A DNA stretch of 64,000 nt, taken from assembly GCF_003326675.1 (NCBI RefSeq), contig NZ_JPWF01000020.1, forward strand, positions 1 to 64,000, in the 5' to 3' direction. Below the pieces are notes generated by a model. That model was not told the origin of the DNA. It searched no databases and saw nothing but the letters and a program-made list of their open reading frames with translations. The DNA comes from Thalassospira profundimaris. Its GTDB lineage: Bacteria; Pseudomonadota; Alphaproteobacteria; Rhodospirillales; Thalassospiraceae. The first letter of the stretch is position 1. Each line of letters starts with the position of its first letter. Made by a program: the position numbers and the translations under genes. Positions 56,109 through 64,000 of this stretch are shown in pieces.

Positions 56109-57407
56109 ATGTTTCGCAAGACACTTATGGCTGCTGCTGCCGTGTTTGCCCTTGGCAACACTGCACAAGCAGCAACCGAGATCACCTGGTGGCACGCAAT
56201 GGACGGCGCGCTTGGCGGTGTAGTTGATCAAATCACTGCCGACTTCAACGCTAGCCAGTCCGAATACCACCTCGTGGCGGTCAACAAAGGCGGTTACGAA
56301 GACACCATGACCGCTGGCATCGCGGCTTTCCGTGCCAAGAACCAGCCGAACATCATCCAGATCTTTGATGCCGGTGCTGCGACCATCATCAACGCCAAGG
56401 GCGCTGTTAAACCGGTTCAGGACCTCCTGGAAGAAAACAACGTCAAATTTGACATCAACGATTACATTCCGGGTGTTCGTTACTTCTATGCCGATTCTGA
56501 CGGCAAGATGATCGGCATGCCGTTCAACAGCTCGACCCCGCTTCTGTATTACAACAAAGAAGCCCTTGCCAAAGCAGGTGTCGACGTTCCGAAAACCTGG
56601 GAAGAATTCGAAGCAGCAGCGCCGAAGCTCAAAGAAGCTGGTTACACCGCGCTTGCCCAGTCCCACAGCCCGTGGATCTTCTTCGAAAACTTCATGTCCC
56701 GTCACAACCTTCAGATGGCAACTGCCAACAACGGTTATGACAGCACCGATGTCAAAATTCTGTACAACAACGATGCTCTGAAAGATCACTGGCAGCACGT
56801 CAAGGATTGGAAAGACGCAGGTTACTATGGCTATTACGGCCGTGCATGGGGTGCGAACCAGGATGCGTTCGTTCAGCAGCAGGTTGCAATGTGGATTGGC
56901 TCGTCCGGTTCCTTCGGTGGCCTTCGCAAATCCGCACAGTTTGACTTTGGCACTTCGACCCTTCCGTACTGGAAAGGTGTTGGCGATGCACCGAAATCGA
57001 CCTTCATCGGTGGTGCTTCGCTGTTTGCCTTCTCTGGCCACAGCGCAGAACAGGATGCCGGCGTTGCCGCATTCTTCCAGTTCCTGACCAAACCGGAAAC
57101 CCAGTATTACTGGCACAAAGAAACCGGTTATGTTCCGATCACCAACGCTGCTTATGAGCTGGCGAAAAAAGACGGCTACTACAAAGAAAGCCCGGATGCA
57201 GAAGTCGGCATTCTGCAGCTGTCTGAAGAAGGCGGCGAGTGGACCAAAGGTTACCGCCTTGGTTTCTACGTTCAGATCCGTGAAGTTATCTATCGTGAAG
57301 TCGACAAAATCATGAACGGCGAAGAAACCGTTGATGCGGCTTTCAACACGATCGAAGAAGAAGCTAACGGCCTTCTGAAGCGCTTCAACGATACCTATTC
57401 GAACTAA
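56109..57407 (+). CDS. ugpB: Glycerol-3-phosphate-binding protein UgpB
   Basis: A 432-residue periplasmic binding protein. The signal peptide ends near AQA at residue 21. The mature start ATEITWWHAMDGALG, then PFNSSTPLLYYNKEAL, IIGGASL-like FIGGASLFAF and YYWHKETGYVPITNAAYEL, match E. coli UgpB closely. It should bind sn-glycerol-3-phosphate and perhaps glycerophosphodiesters. It leads ugpA, ugpE and ugpC; a terminator-like hairpin follows it. Confidence 0.94.
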   Translation: MFRKTLMAAAAVFALGNTAQAATEITWWHAMDGALGGVVDQITADFNASQSEYHLVAVNKGGYEDTMTAGIAAFRAKNQPNIIQIFDAGAATIINAKGAVKPVQDLLEENNVKFDINDYIPGVRYFYADSDGKMIGMPFNSSTPLLYYNKEALAKAGVDVPKTWEEFEAAAPKLKEAGYTALAQSHSPWIFFENFMSRHNLQMATANNGYDSTDVKILYNNDALKDHWQHVKDWKDAGYYGYYGRAWGANQDAFVQQQVAMWIGSSGSFGGLRKSAQFDFGTSTLPYWKGVGDAPKSTFIGGASLFAFSGHSAEQDAGVAAFFQFLTKPETQYYWHKETGYVPITNAAYELAKKDGYYKESPDAEVGILQLSEEGGEWTKGYRLGFYVQIREVIYREVDKIMNGEETVDAAFNTIEEEANGLLKRFNDTYSN

Positions 57408-57424
57408 TCTGCTTTGCGCAAATC

Positions 57425-57462
57425 CAGGGCGGCCCTTGCTGGTCGCCCTGTTTTGCTTTTTT
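57425..57462 (+). terminator. Attenuator-type terminator between ugpB and ugpA
   Basis: CAGGGCG pairs with CGCCCTG around a 12-nt loop, then TTTTGCTTTTTT. Partial read-through would give more UgpB than permease, the common pattern for binding-protein operons. Confidence 0.8.
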
Positions 57463-57489
57463 CAGACGTGATTAATGGTGGCGTAGGCG

Positions 57490-58368
57490 ATGAAGCGCGT
57501 ACAATTTGAACACAGCGCGGTGCCCTATCTTTTTGTTGCACCCCAAATTTTGATTATTTCCATATTCTTCCTGTGGCCAGCAGCCCAGGCGGTCTACCAG
57601 TCCTTCCTGCTTGAAGACGCCTTTGGTATGTCTTCGCAGTTTGTCTGGTTCCGCAATTTTGAAGATGTTCTTTCAAGCTCATCCTGGACCCGGTCGGCCG
57701 TGTTTACGGTCGTTTTCTCGGTTTTGGTGGCGGTGATTTCGATCACGCTATCGCTGTTTTTGGCGGTGCGTGCAGATGAAGTCATCCGCGGAGCAAAATC
57801 CTATCGCACGATGTTGATGTGGGGATACGCGATCGCGCCACCCGTTGCCGGACTTTTGGGTAACATGATGTTCAACCCGTTGATGGGCGACCTTTACAAA
57901 GCTTTCAACAGCTTCGGGTTCGAATTCAACCATATCCAGAACGCCAATGACGCAACCTTTGTCGTCATCCTGATTGCCGTCTGGAAACAGGTCAGTGTGA
58001 ACTTCATTTTCTTCCTTTCCGGCCTTCAGGGCATTCCTAAATCGGTTCAGGAAGCTGCGACACTTGATTGCAAAAGTGCTGAACGTCGTTTCTGGACGAT
58101 CACATTCCCGCTGTTGGCACCGACGACCTTCTTCCTGCTGGTCATTAACCTGACATACGCATTCTTTGAAACGTTTGGCATCATTGACGTTTCGACCAAG
58201 GGATCGCCAGGCGGCGCAACAGCAACACTTGTTTACAAGGTTTATGTCGATGGCTTCATCGGTGCCGATCTTGGCGGCAGTTCGGCCCAGTCGGTTTTGT
58301 TGATGATCATGGTCAGTGTTTTGACCGTGTTCCAGTTCCGTTTCATCGAACGCAAAGTGCATTACTAG
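57490..58368 (+). CDS. ugpA: Glycerol-3-phosphate ABC transporter permease UgpA
   Basis: A 292-residue permease with six helices. VPYLFVAPQILIISIFFLWPAAQAVYQSF at the start, and the EAA loop PKSVQEAATLDCKSAERRFWTITFPLL, match UgpA. FFETFGIIDVSTKGSPGGAT is diagnostic of the family. The next gene follows 9 bp after its stop. Confidence 0.94.
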   Translation: MKRVQFEHSAVPYLFVAPQILIISIFFLWPAAQAVYQSFLLEDAFGMSSQFVWFRNFEDVLSSSSWTRSAVFTVVFSVLVAVISITLSLFLAVRADEVIRGAKSYRTMLMWGYAIAPPVAGLLGNMMFNPLMGDLYKAFNSFGFEFNHIQNANDATFVVILIAVWKQVSVNFIFFLSGLQGIPKSVQEAATLDCKSAERRFWTITFPLLAPTTFFLLVINLTYAFFETFGIIDVSTKGSPGGATATLVYKVYVDGFIGADLGGSSAQSVLLMIMVSVLTVFQFRFIERKVHY

Positions 58369-58377
58369 GGGGCCACA

Positions 58378-59232
58378 ATGTATCAGTCGAAATGGCGGAT
58401 ATTTACCAACCATACAATTCTGATCCTGGGTTCGCTGTTTATGATCATGCCGGTCTGGATCGCATTTGCATCATCAACCCATACCCGCGAGTTCATTTTC
58501 CAGAACGGCCTGCAATTCTGGCCGGGTGGACACATGATCGAAAACTACGGGGCGATCCTGTTTGATCCGTCTGCAACAAAGGGCAGAGTGACTGCGCTTG
58601 AAATGCTGTTTAACAGCATGGTGCTGGGCCTTGGCTTTGCGATTGGCAAAGTCATCATCTCGATGATGGCGGCTTATGCCATCGTCTATTTCCGGTTCAA
58701 GCTGGCCGTTCCGCTGTTCTGGGTCATTTTTTCGACCCTTTTGCTGCCGCTTGAGGTCCGCATCGTCCCGTCGTACGAAGTTGTGGCCAATCTTGGATTG
58801 CTTAACAGCTATACGGGCTTAATCCTGCCGCTGATTGCGTCCGCCACCGGCACATTCTTCTTCCGGCAGTTTTACCGTTCAGTGCCTGATGAGTTGCTTG
58901 AAGCCGCACGTCTGGACGGGGCAGGGCCAATCCGCTTCTTTATCGACATTCTGGTGCCGTTGTCGGTCACGATGATCGCTGCGATCTTCATCATCATGTT
59001 TGTCGTGGGTTGGAACCAGTATCTGTGGCCGCTTCTGATGACCACCGATGATCAGCTTTACACCATCGTGATTGGCATCAAGCAGGTTTACAACTCGCTT
59101 TATGAAGGCGGACAAATCCCGCAATTCCCAAAAGCATTTGCCCTGACAGTCATGGCAACCATTCCGCCGGTTCTGGTGGTGGTGATTTTCCAGCGCATGT
59201 TCATCAAGGGACTGGTCGAGACAGAGAAATAA
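58378..59232 (+). CDS. ugpE: Glycerol-3-phosphate ABC transporter permease UgpE
   Basis: A 284-residue permease partner of UgpA. It has about six helices and the EAA loop PDELLEAARLDGAGPIRFFIDILVPLS; LLPLEVRIVPSYEVVANLGLLNSYTGLILPL is UgpE-like. The ATPase follows after 58 bp. Confidence 0.94.
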   Translation: MYQSKWRIFTNHTILILGSLFMIMPVWIAFASSTHTREFIFQNGLQFWPGGHMIENYGAILFDPSATKGRVTALEMLFNSMVLGLGFAIGKVIISMMAAYAIVYFRFKLAVPLFWVIFSTLLLPLEVRIVPSYEVVANLGLLNSYTGLILPLIASATGTFFFRQFYRSVPDELLEAARLDGAGPIRFFIDILVPLSVTMIAAIFIIMFVVGWNQYLWPLLMTTDDQLYTIVIGIKQVYNSLYEGGQIPQFPKAFALTVMATIPPVLVVVIFQRMFIKGLVETEK

Positions 59233-59290
59233 TCTCTGTCTCCCGGACTTTGACGAACCAAAACAACTGATCCGTACACAGGATACAACA

Positions 59291-60361
59291 ATGGCAACAG
59301 TTACCCTTAAACAGGCTGAAAAAACGTACCCGAACGGGTACAAGGCAATTCACGGCATTGATCTTGCCATTCAGGATGGTGAATTCACTGTTCTGGTAGG
59401 GCCGTCGGGCTGTGGCAAGTCGACCTTGCTGCGCATGATCGCTGGCCTCGAAAGCATCTCGGACGGCGAAATCAGCATCGACGACAAGGTCGTGAACAAA
59501 GTCGCACCAGCGGACCGCGATATCGCGATGGTGTTCCAGAACTATGCGCTTTATCCGCATATGAATAACTATGACAATATGGCCTATGGCCTGCGGAACC
59601 GCGGTTACAGCAAGGCCGACATCGACAGCAAAGTCCGTGAAGCAGCACGTATTCTTCAGCTTGAAGATCATCTTGAGCGCAAACCACGTCAATTGTCAGG
59701 CGGCCAGCGTCAGCGTGTCGCAATGGGTCGTGCGATTGTTCGCCAGCCAAAAGTATTCCTTTTTGACGAACCGCTCTCAAACCTTGATGCCAAACTGCGC
59801 GTTGATATGCGCCTTGAAATCAAGAATTTGCAGCAGCGCCTTGGTGTAACGTCTGTTTATGTCACCCACGACCAAGTCGAAGCCATGACCCTGGCCGACC
59901 GCCTGATCGTCATGAATGGCGGCGTTGCCGAACAGATTGGCACCCCGATTGATATCTATGAAAAACCGGCAACCAAGTTTGTTGCCGGCTTCATCGGATC
60001 GCCCGCCATGAACTTCCTGGCGGGTAAGATTTCAGGTGACTGCAAGCACGTCACAATTGGTGAAGGCGTTAGGCTGGATCTTGATCATGATGTCAGTGCG
60101 GACCAAACTGTGACGGTTGGTATTCGTCCCGAACATCTCAGCATCGCAGCCGACGGGCAGGGGCAGATTAATGCCGCTGTTCGCATGGTTGAGTCCCTTG
60201 GTGCCGAAACGCTGGTCTATCTTGATTTCGGGACCGATGCGAACAACGTGACCTTGCGCCTTCAGGGGACACAGCAGTTTGTCAAAGGCGAAAAACTGAG
60301 CCTGACGATCCCGGCAGACAAGATCCATCTGTTTGATGTTGAGACCGGCAAACGCATCTGA
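59291..60361 (+). CDS. ugpC: Glycerol-3-phosphate ABC transporter ATP-binding protein UgpC
   Basis: A 356-residue ATPase with Walker [10 protein letters not shown] near 36-44, signature LSGGQRQR, Walker [17 protein letters not shown]-loop THDQVEAM, and a C-terminal OB domain with GIRPEHLS. It closes the ugpBAEC cluster and precedes a good terminator. It is clearly a paralogue of the ATPase at 54384. Confidence 0.94.
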   Translation: MATVTLKQAEKTYPNGYKAIHGIDLAIQDGEFTVLVGPSGCGKSTLLRMIAGLESISDGEISIDDKVVNKVAPADRDIAMVFQNYALYPHMNNYDNMAYGLRNRGYSKADIDSKVREAARILQLEDHLERKPRQLSGGQRQRVAMGRAIVRQPKVFLFDEPLSNLDAKLRVDMRLEIKNLQQRLGVTSVYVTHDQVEAMTLADRLIVMNGGVAEQIGTPIDIYEKPATKFVAGFIGSPAMNFLAGKISGDCKHVTIGEGVRLDLDHDVSADQTVTVGIRPEHLSIAADGQGQINAAVRMVESLGAETLVYLDFGTDANNVTLRLQGTQQFVKGEKLSLTIPADKIHLFDVETGKRI

Positions 60362-60386
60362 TTGCCAAATATCGACAAAATTTCAA

Positions 60387-60423
60387 ACCTCCGGCGGGGA
60401 AACTCGCCGGGGGTATTTTTTGT
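60387..60423 (+). terminator. Rho-independent terminator of the ugp operon
   Basis: ACCTCCGGCG pairs with CGCCGGGGGT (including a G-U pair) around GGGAAACT and is followed by ATTTTTTGTTT. Confidence 0.9.
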
Positions 60424-60503
60424 TTCGGGAATCGGGCACTTTACCCTTGTCTCGGATGGTCTGAACGGGGTAGTTCGTATCAGCAAAGATGATGGAGGAC
60501 ACT

Positions 60504-60974
60504 GTGCAGCCAGACCTTAAAAAATCCCTGTATGACGAAGCTGAAAAAGAACTGATCAGCATCACCGAAGGGGAAACAAACGTCACAGCATTGATGGCGA
60601 CAGTGTCCTGCATTTTGTCGCAGAAGTTCGATTATTACTTCTGGACCGGCTTCTATGTGGTTGATCCACAAAAAGAAAACGAGCTGATCGTTGGCCCATA
60701 TCAGGGCACACTTGGCTGTCTGCGTATTCCGTTCGGGCGCGGTGTTTGCGGCACGGCCGCCGCAACACGCGAAACCCAGTTGGTTGAAGATGTACACGCC
60801 TTTCCGGGTCACATTGCATGCGACAGCAGATCGAACTCCGAAATCGTGGTGCCGGTCATCAATGGTGATGGACAGTTGATTGCGGTGCTGGACGTCGATA
60901 GTGTCGAATATGGCTCGTTTGATGAAACAGATCGCGTTTCACTTGAAACTTTAATGCAGCGCATTTTTGCGTAA
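60504..60974 (+). CDS. msrC: Free methionine-(R)-sulfoxide reductase (GAF domain, MsrC)
   Basis: A 156-residue GAF-fold enzyme reducing free Met-R-sulfoxide. Cys72, Cys82 and Cys106 (in TLGCLRI, RGVCGTA, HIACDSRS) have the same spacing as E. coli Cys84, Cys94 and Cys118, and SNSEIVVPV completes the signature. The GTG start has GGAGG five bases upstream; an ATG at 60489 is in frame and would add five residues. It is flanked by the ugp terminator and ssb. Confidence 0.94.
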   Translation: MQPDLKKSLYDEAEKELISITEGETNVTALMATVSCILSQKFDYYFWTGFYVVDPQKENELIVGPYQGTLGCLRIPFGRGVCGTAAATRETQLVEDVHAFPGHIACDSRSNSEIVVPVINGDGQLIAVLDVDSVEYGSFDETDRVSLETLMQRIFA

Positions 60975-61035
60975 TGATAATTCACAAGCCCTGATCATTC
61001 GGGGCAGCGGACAACACAAACTTGGAAGATAACCC

Positions 61036-61566
61036 ATGGCTGGTAGTGTCAATAAAGTCATTCTCGTCGGAAACCTCGGGCGCGATCCTGAAATCCGGTT
61101 CACCCAGGCCGGCAAGAAAATCGCCAATTTCAGCATTGCGACCTCCGAACAGTGGCGCGACCGTCAGTCTGGTGAACGCCGCGAGCGCACTGAATGGCAC
61201 CGTATCGTTGTTTTCAACGAAGGCCTTGCCGATGTGGTTGAGCGCTTTGTGAAGAAAGGCAGCAAACTTTACATCGAAGGTCAGCTCCGTACCCGCAAAT
61301 GGCAGGGACAGGACGGCAAAGACAACTACACCACCGAAGTTGTTCTCGAGGGCTTCAACTCCAACCTGACCATGCTTGATAACCGCGGCGAAGGCGGCGG
61401 CATGGGTGGTGGCATGGGCGGCGGCGCATCATCTGGCGGCGGCTATGGCGGCTCCGATGGTGGTTACGGCGGCGGCTCGGATGCCGGTTGGGGCAATGGT
61501 GGTTCGTCTGGTGGCGGTTCTGCACCGTCCGGCGCACCGGACCTCGATGATGAAATTCCGTTCTAA
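61036..61566 (+). CDS. ssb: Single-stranded DNA-binding protein
   Basis: A 176-residue SSB. The OB fold spans residues 1-110 (MAGSVNKVILVGNLGRDPEIRFTQ, then WHRIVVFNEGLADVVERFVKKG). A Gly/Ser-rich flexible linker follows, ending in DLDDEIPF, the tip that recruits partner proteins. It binds ssDNA as a tetramer during replication, repair and recombination. A terminator follows. The usual alphaproteobacterial neighbour is uvrA; here uvrA lies 17 kb away. Confidence 0.97.
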   Translation: MAGSVNKVILVGNLGRDPEIRFTQAGKKIANFSIATSEQWRDRQSGERRERTEWHRIVVFNEGLADVVERFVKKGSKLYIEGQLRTRKWQGQDGKDNYTTEVVLEGFNSNLTMLDNRGEGGGMGGGMGGGASSGGGYGGSDGGYGGGSDAGWGNGGSSGGGSAPSGAPDLDDEIPF

Positions 61567-61594
61567 AACCTGACTTTTTCTGACAGCGCTTTTC

Positions 61595-61632
61595 AAACAC
61601 CCCAAGGCAGTGCATGTTTTGGGGTGTTTTAC
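61595..61632 (+). terminator. Rho-independent terminator after ssb
   Basis: AAACACCCCAA pairs perfectly with TTGGGGTGTTT across a 13-nt loop and is followed by TTAC. The loop overlaps the alternative upstream start of the next gene. Confidence 0.85.
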
Positions 61633-61690
61633 ATTGTGCCGCATCCGGGCGGCACGTTCGGTCCCCAAGTTCAATGATGCAGCAAACACA

Positions 61691-62572
61691 ATGACATCGA
61701 CTGAGACGCTTACCCTGGACGTCATAACGGAACGGGCTGAACGTGAACAAATAATTGCGCCGAACTTCAAGCAGGTAAAACTGACAAAAAAGTTCCTGCT
61801 TCCCAAGGTAAAGGAACTCGAAACCGATATGCTTCGATTGCGCGCTGAATTTGATCAGTCAACCAATCGCATGGCAACAAAGGGCAGCAAGACATATCCC
61901 GAAGGGTTCTGTCAGGAAATTACCATCGGGGTCATGGCAATCCTGCAAAGGGAATTGCCATCGGCAAGCACTCCCGGGCTTATGGCATTACGTGATTTTG
62001 TAGCAAATGGTGGTTTGGCCAAGCGGATCTGGGGAAACCTTCGTAATCAGTATTTTCAGAACGCGTTTCAGTTCGGCAGTCTGTATGTCGATGTTTCCAA
62101 TGACACTGTGGTGATCACCAAGCCGAAGGTCGAAATCCTGCCAGTTTCCAAGGCACGCATGTTTCCGATTTCCGATTTTGACGGTTATGCCGATATTGCT
62201 GAAAAATACTGGAAAGGACAGGTTTTTCCAAACCGGGTTTTGCCGGACCTTGCCGTGATGTTTCCGATGTTTCTGATTACCACCACCGGAAAGGTCGAGC
62301 TGCATTCCAACTATCAGACAATCCTTTATCGGAATTTGCAGTTCGATTTTGCATTGGCCGAACGTTTTCTGTTCAAAAGCAAGCGTCGTGAAGATTGCCT
62401 GCCGGAATCCTATTTGACCAAGCTTGTCGACCGTTTCGGAGCCCTTGAAAACCCGGTTGATGACGTAACATTAAGACAGCATTTCGAAGCCGCCCGACAA
62501 AGTCAGTTGCGGTTCGATGCGACGCGTTGCCAAGCCATGCTTGATCGTGTTATCGCCTTACAAAATAATTAG
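61691..62572 (+). CDS. Conserved-looking protein of unknown function
   Basis: A 293-residue soluble protein that I do not recognise. The start at 61691 is preferred to 61610, since the latter begins inside the ssb terminator. The N-terminal third is lysine- and glutamate-rich and helical (KQVKLTKKFLLPKVKELETDMLRLRAEFD, possible short coiled coil), followed by GFCQEITIGVMAILQREL and a mixed alpha/beta middle. There is no signal peptide, membrane segment or catalytic motif that I can name. Codon use looks like its neighbours. It is flanked by ssb and a Nudix gene with no evident operon. Confidence 0.75.
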   Translation: MTSTETLTLDVITERAEREQIIAPNFKQVKLTKKFLLPKVKELETDMLRLRAEFDQSTNRMATKGSKTYPEGFCQEITIGVMAILQRELPSASTPGLMALRDFVANGGLAKRIWGNLRNQYFQNAFQFGSLYVDVSNDTVVITKPKVEILPVSKARMFPISDFDGYADIAEKYWKGQVFPNRVLPDLAVMFPMFLITTTGKVELHSNYQTILYRNLQFDFALAERFLFKSKRREDCLPESYLTKLVDRFGALENPVDDVTLRQHFEAARQSQLRFDATRCQAMLDRVIALQNN

Positions 62573-62628
62573 AAATATTCTTGTTATAGGGAAACGGCAT
62601 TCACTGTTGGAAGGCTGGTATATCCAAG

Positions 62629-63057
62629 TTGGTTGGACCTGTTTTTGGAACCCCGCGTATGGGGCAAAGCTATAGCGTTCAGGATTGCTCTTATGCTGTT
62701 ATTCGAAACGGCGAGGGAAAAGTGGCGGTTGCCCGAACCCCAAAGGGTATTGTCCTTTTGGGCGGCGGCGTAGAGCCCGGTGAAAGCGAGCAGGAAGCGC
62801 TTTGTCGCGAAGCCTATGAGGAATCCGGATATCGCATCCGTATTCTGTCACGCCTTGGATTTGCGTCACAATATGTCAACAACGTCGCCAAAGGACGCTA
62901 TCGCCTGAAACGCGGGACGTTCTTTGAATGTGAATTGACCGAAAAGCTTGGCCCACCGTTGGAAGACGATCATGAATTGATCTGGCTTTCCTATGACGAA
63001 GCCCATTCAAGCCTGATTCGGCAGTTTCACCAATGGGCGCTTGAATTTATCCGCTGA
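62629..63057 (+). CDS. Nudix hydrolase
   Basis: A 142-residue Nudix enzyme hydrolysing a nucleoside diphosphate linked to another group. The Nudix box GGVEPGESEQEALCREAYEESGY matches the GX5EX7REUXEEXGU pattern exactly. The frame opens with TTG; a later ATG (MGQSYSV, 62659) is a plausible alternative start. Substrate unknown. It converges on the YchJ-like gene with only 1 bp between stops. Confidence 0.92.
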   Translation: MVGPVFGTPRMGQSYSVQDCSYAVIRNGEGKVAVARTPKGIVLLGGGVEPGESEQEALCREAYEESGYRIRILSRLGFASQYVNNVAKGRYRLKRGTFFECELTEKLGPPLEDDHELIWLSYDEAHSSLIRQFHQWALEFIR

Positions 63058-63058
63058 T

Positions 63059-63589
63059 CTAGCCGCAACACTTCTTGAATTTCTTGCCCGATCCGCACGG
63101 GCAGGGATCATTACGCCCCGCCTTGGTGGTCGCCCCGTGAACGAATGGTCGTTCTGCTATTTCGTGATGTGATGCCGCTTCCGGGAAAATGCCATCAACA
63201 TAAACCCACTTTCCGCCTCGACGCTCGAAATTGGAGCGCTCATGAAGCTGGCCGGTTTGGCCTTGCTCGACAAAGCTTGCAATGAATTCAACAATGCCGG
63301 TTTGATCCAGAACACCGCCCGCAACCCGATCAACGATTTCAAGCCCGGACCATTGGGTTGTGCCCTGTGCGACGGTATTACCATCAAAACCCGGCCGTTT
63401 TTCTTCTGCAAGTGTTCTGGTCAGATATGCACCATCCCGAAGATAGAACGCGCAATAACGCGACCGCATCAGTTTCTCGGCTGTTTCCGCATCACGCAGG
63501 CCCGCATGATACATCCCGCAACAATTGCCATAAGTCTGGTTGCTGCCGCACGGGCAGGGTGCAGTGGGTGAAAAGCCTGACATGCGCAT
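63059..63589 (-). CDS. YchJ-like protein with two SEC-C motifs
   Basis: A 176-residue protein. The N-terminal SEC-C motif [13 protein letters not shown] and a second at the very end ([14 protein letters not shown]) are cysteine-rich zinc sites also found at the SecA tail. The middle is a YchJ/NTF2-like region with [15 protein letters not shown]. The cellular role is not known. MRMSGF could start at either of its two Met codons. Confidence 0.92.
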   Translation of the reverse strand: MRMSGFSPTAPCPCGSNQTYGNCCGMYHAGLRDAETAEKLMRSRYCAFYLRDGAYLTRTLAEEKRPGFDGNTVAQGTTQWSGLEIVDRVAGGVLDQTGIVEFIASFVEQGQTGQLHERSNFERRGGKWVYVDGIFPEAASHHEIAERPFVHGATTKAGRNDPCPCGSGKKFKKCCG

Positions 63590-63873
63590 CCTGATGTTTC
63601 GATGAATTGCAGAAGATCGACATTACTATAGCAACATCATCACCTGCACCAGAACGGCTAACTGGGCGGTTACCTTTTGGTCACCCTCATCGGGTGTATT
63701 CGACCATAAGTCATCCGTATTATCGATTTTGCGCAACTTGCCTTTGTTTCGCCTCATATCGATTTTACCGTGAATTTATTGGCCTTCTGGTAATCCGACA
63801 GCGTTTGTCGGTTATTGTGTCTAGGCGGCTGATATTGGATGATTAATATAACTGAAACACTGGTCAGAAGTTC
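63590..63873. other. Non-coding stretch before the end promoter
   Basis: I see no gene here. A 79-codon frame at 63607-63846 lacks a ribosome site and family features. Inverted or direct repeats are unremarkable. Confidence 0.6.
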
Positions 63874-63903
63874 TTGACTGATTTGGTCGGGTTTGGATAT
63901 ATT
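63874..63903 (+). promoter_or_regulatory. Sigma-70-like promoter
   Basis: TTGACT (63874-63879) and TATATT (63898-63903) with an 18-bp spacer are close to the sigma-70 consensus. Transcription would begin about 63910, at the base of the structured leader. Confidence 0.65.
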
Positions 63904-63910
63904 AAGAATT

Positions 63911-63961
63911 GCGGGTGGGGGCCCAAAGGCACCGCCGGATAAATGTCCGGCCTATTGGCGG
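63911..63961 (+). promoter_or_regulatory. Structured 5' leader with competing hairpins (cut by window edge)
   Basis: GCGGGTG (63911-63917) can pair with CACCGC (63930-63935), while CCGCC (63932-63936) can pair with GGCGG (63957-63961), and CCGGA/TCCGG (63935-63950) forms an inner hairpin. The first two pairings exclude each other, as in attenuators and riboswitches. It matches no class I know. The regulated gene lies beyond the window; a possible ATG is at 63994. Confidence 0.45.
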
Positions 63962-64000
63962 ACTTGTAAATTGTCGATTTGCTTCAAGTAAGGATGAGAC

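Noticed and set aside
55832-56227. A 131-codon plus-strand frame before ugpB
   Set aside because: It runs into the ugpB coding region in another frame, has no ribosome site and no family features.
63607-63846. A 79-codon plus-strand frame
   Set aside because: There is no ribosome site, and the composition and residue pattern look non-coding.
1-64000. CRISPR array, prophage, insertion sequence or defence island
   Set aside because: No regular repeat-spacer pattern, transposase, integrase, phage structural gene or restriction gene was seen.

Overview
The window looks like chromosomal DNA of a free-living alphaproteobacterium of the Rhodospirillales, most like a marine Thalassospira-type genome. 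This placement rests on gene content and order, not on a database search: a PopZ homologue, the pcm-like/rhodanese/tolC/popZ/valS run, the argS/SPOR/nagZ/scpA/scpB/tatABC/serS/surE/pcm/M23 run and the yajC/secD/secF/Mth938 run are arrangements I know from alphaproteobacteria. Coding density is high and base composition is even. I found no prophage, insertion sequence or CRISPR array.

Layout. Positions 1-109: the 5' half of a tRNA (probably Asn) and a complete tRNA-Cys on the minus strand. 281-2722: an Aer-like chemoreceptor with an N-terminal FAD-type PAS domain and a C-terminal PilZ domain, with an FNR-type palindrome upstream. 3.2-9.3 kb: pcm-like, rhodanese, tolC, popZ, valS. 9.4-12.3 kb: the p-aminobenzoate genes pabB, pabA and pabC. 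12.4-13.7 kb: a degenerate EAL-domain protein with a cysteine-rich tail. 13.76-14.7 kb: FMN riboswitch and ribB. 14.8-16.0 kb (minus): xthA and erpA. 16.3-25.3 kb: argS, a SPOR protein, nagZ, an M50 protease, scpA, scpB, an orphan FbpC-like ATPase behind a Fur-like palindrome, and tatABC. 25.4-29.2 kb: serS, surE, pcm and an NlpD-like lipoprotein. 29.3-40.8 kb: a DUF815 ATPase, yajC, secD, secF, Mth938-like, an FAD oxidoreductase, an MscS channel, an NDUFAF6-like protein, a small exported protein, trmFO and a membrane protein. 40.8-43.6 kb: uvrA.

43.8-55.5 kb is the main accessory block: two divergent operons for cell-wall amino sugars. The left operon carries a BadF-type sugar kinase, a GntR/UTRA regulator, NagB-II deaminase, NagA deacetylase, a Gfo/Idh/MocA oxidoreductase and a class II aldolase. 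The right operon carries MurQ etherase and a four-gene sugar ABC importer. With no PTS, the implied route is import of free MurNAc and/or GlcNAc, cytoplasmic 6-phosphorylation, removal of lactate by MurQ, deacetylation by NagA and deamination by NagB-II to fructose-6-phosphate. The oxidoreductase has no place in the textbook pathway and is the best lead to new chemistry. TGGTAT hexamers in the divergent promoter region are the candidate operator.

56.1-60.4 kb is a ugpBAEC-type glycerol-3-phosphate importer. The window ends with a free-methionine-sulfoxide reductase, ssb, an unrecognised gene, a Nudix hydrolase, a SEC-C/YchJ protein, and a consensus-like promoter feeding a structured leader with competing hairpins cut by the window edge.
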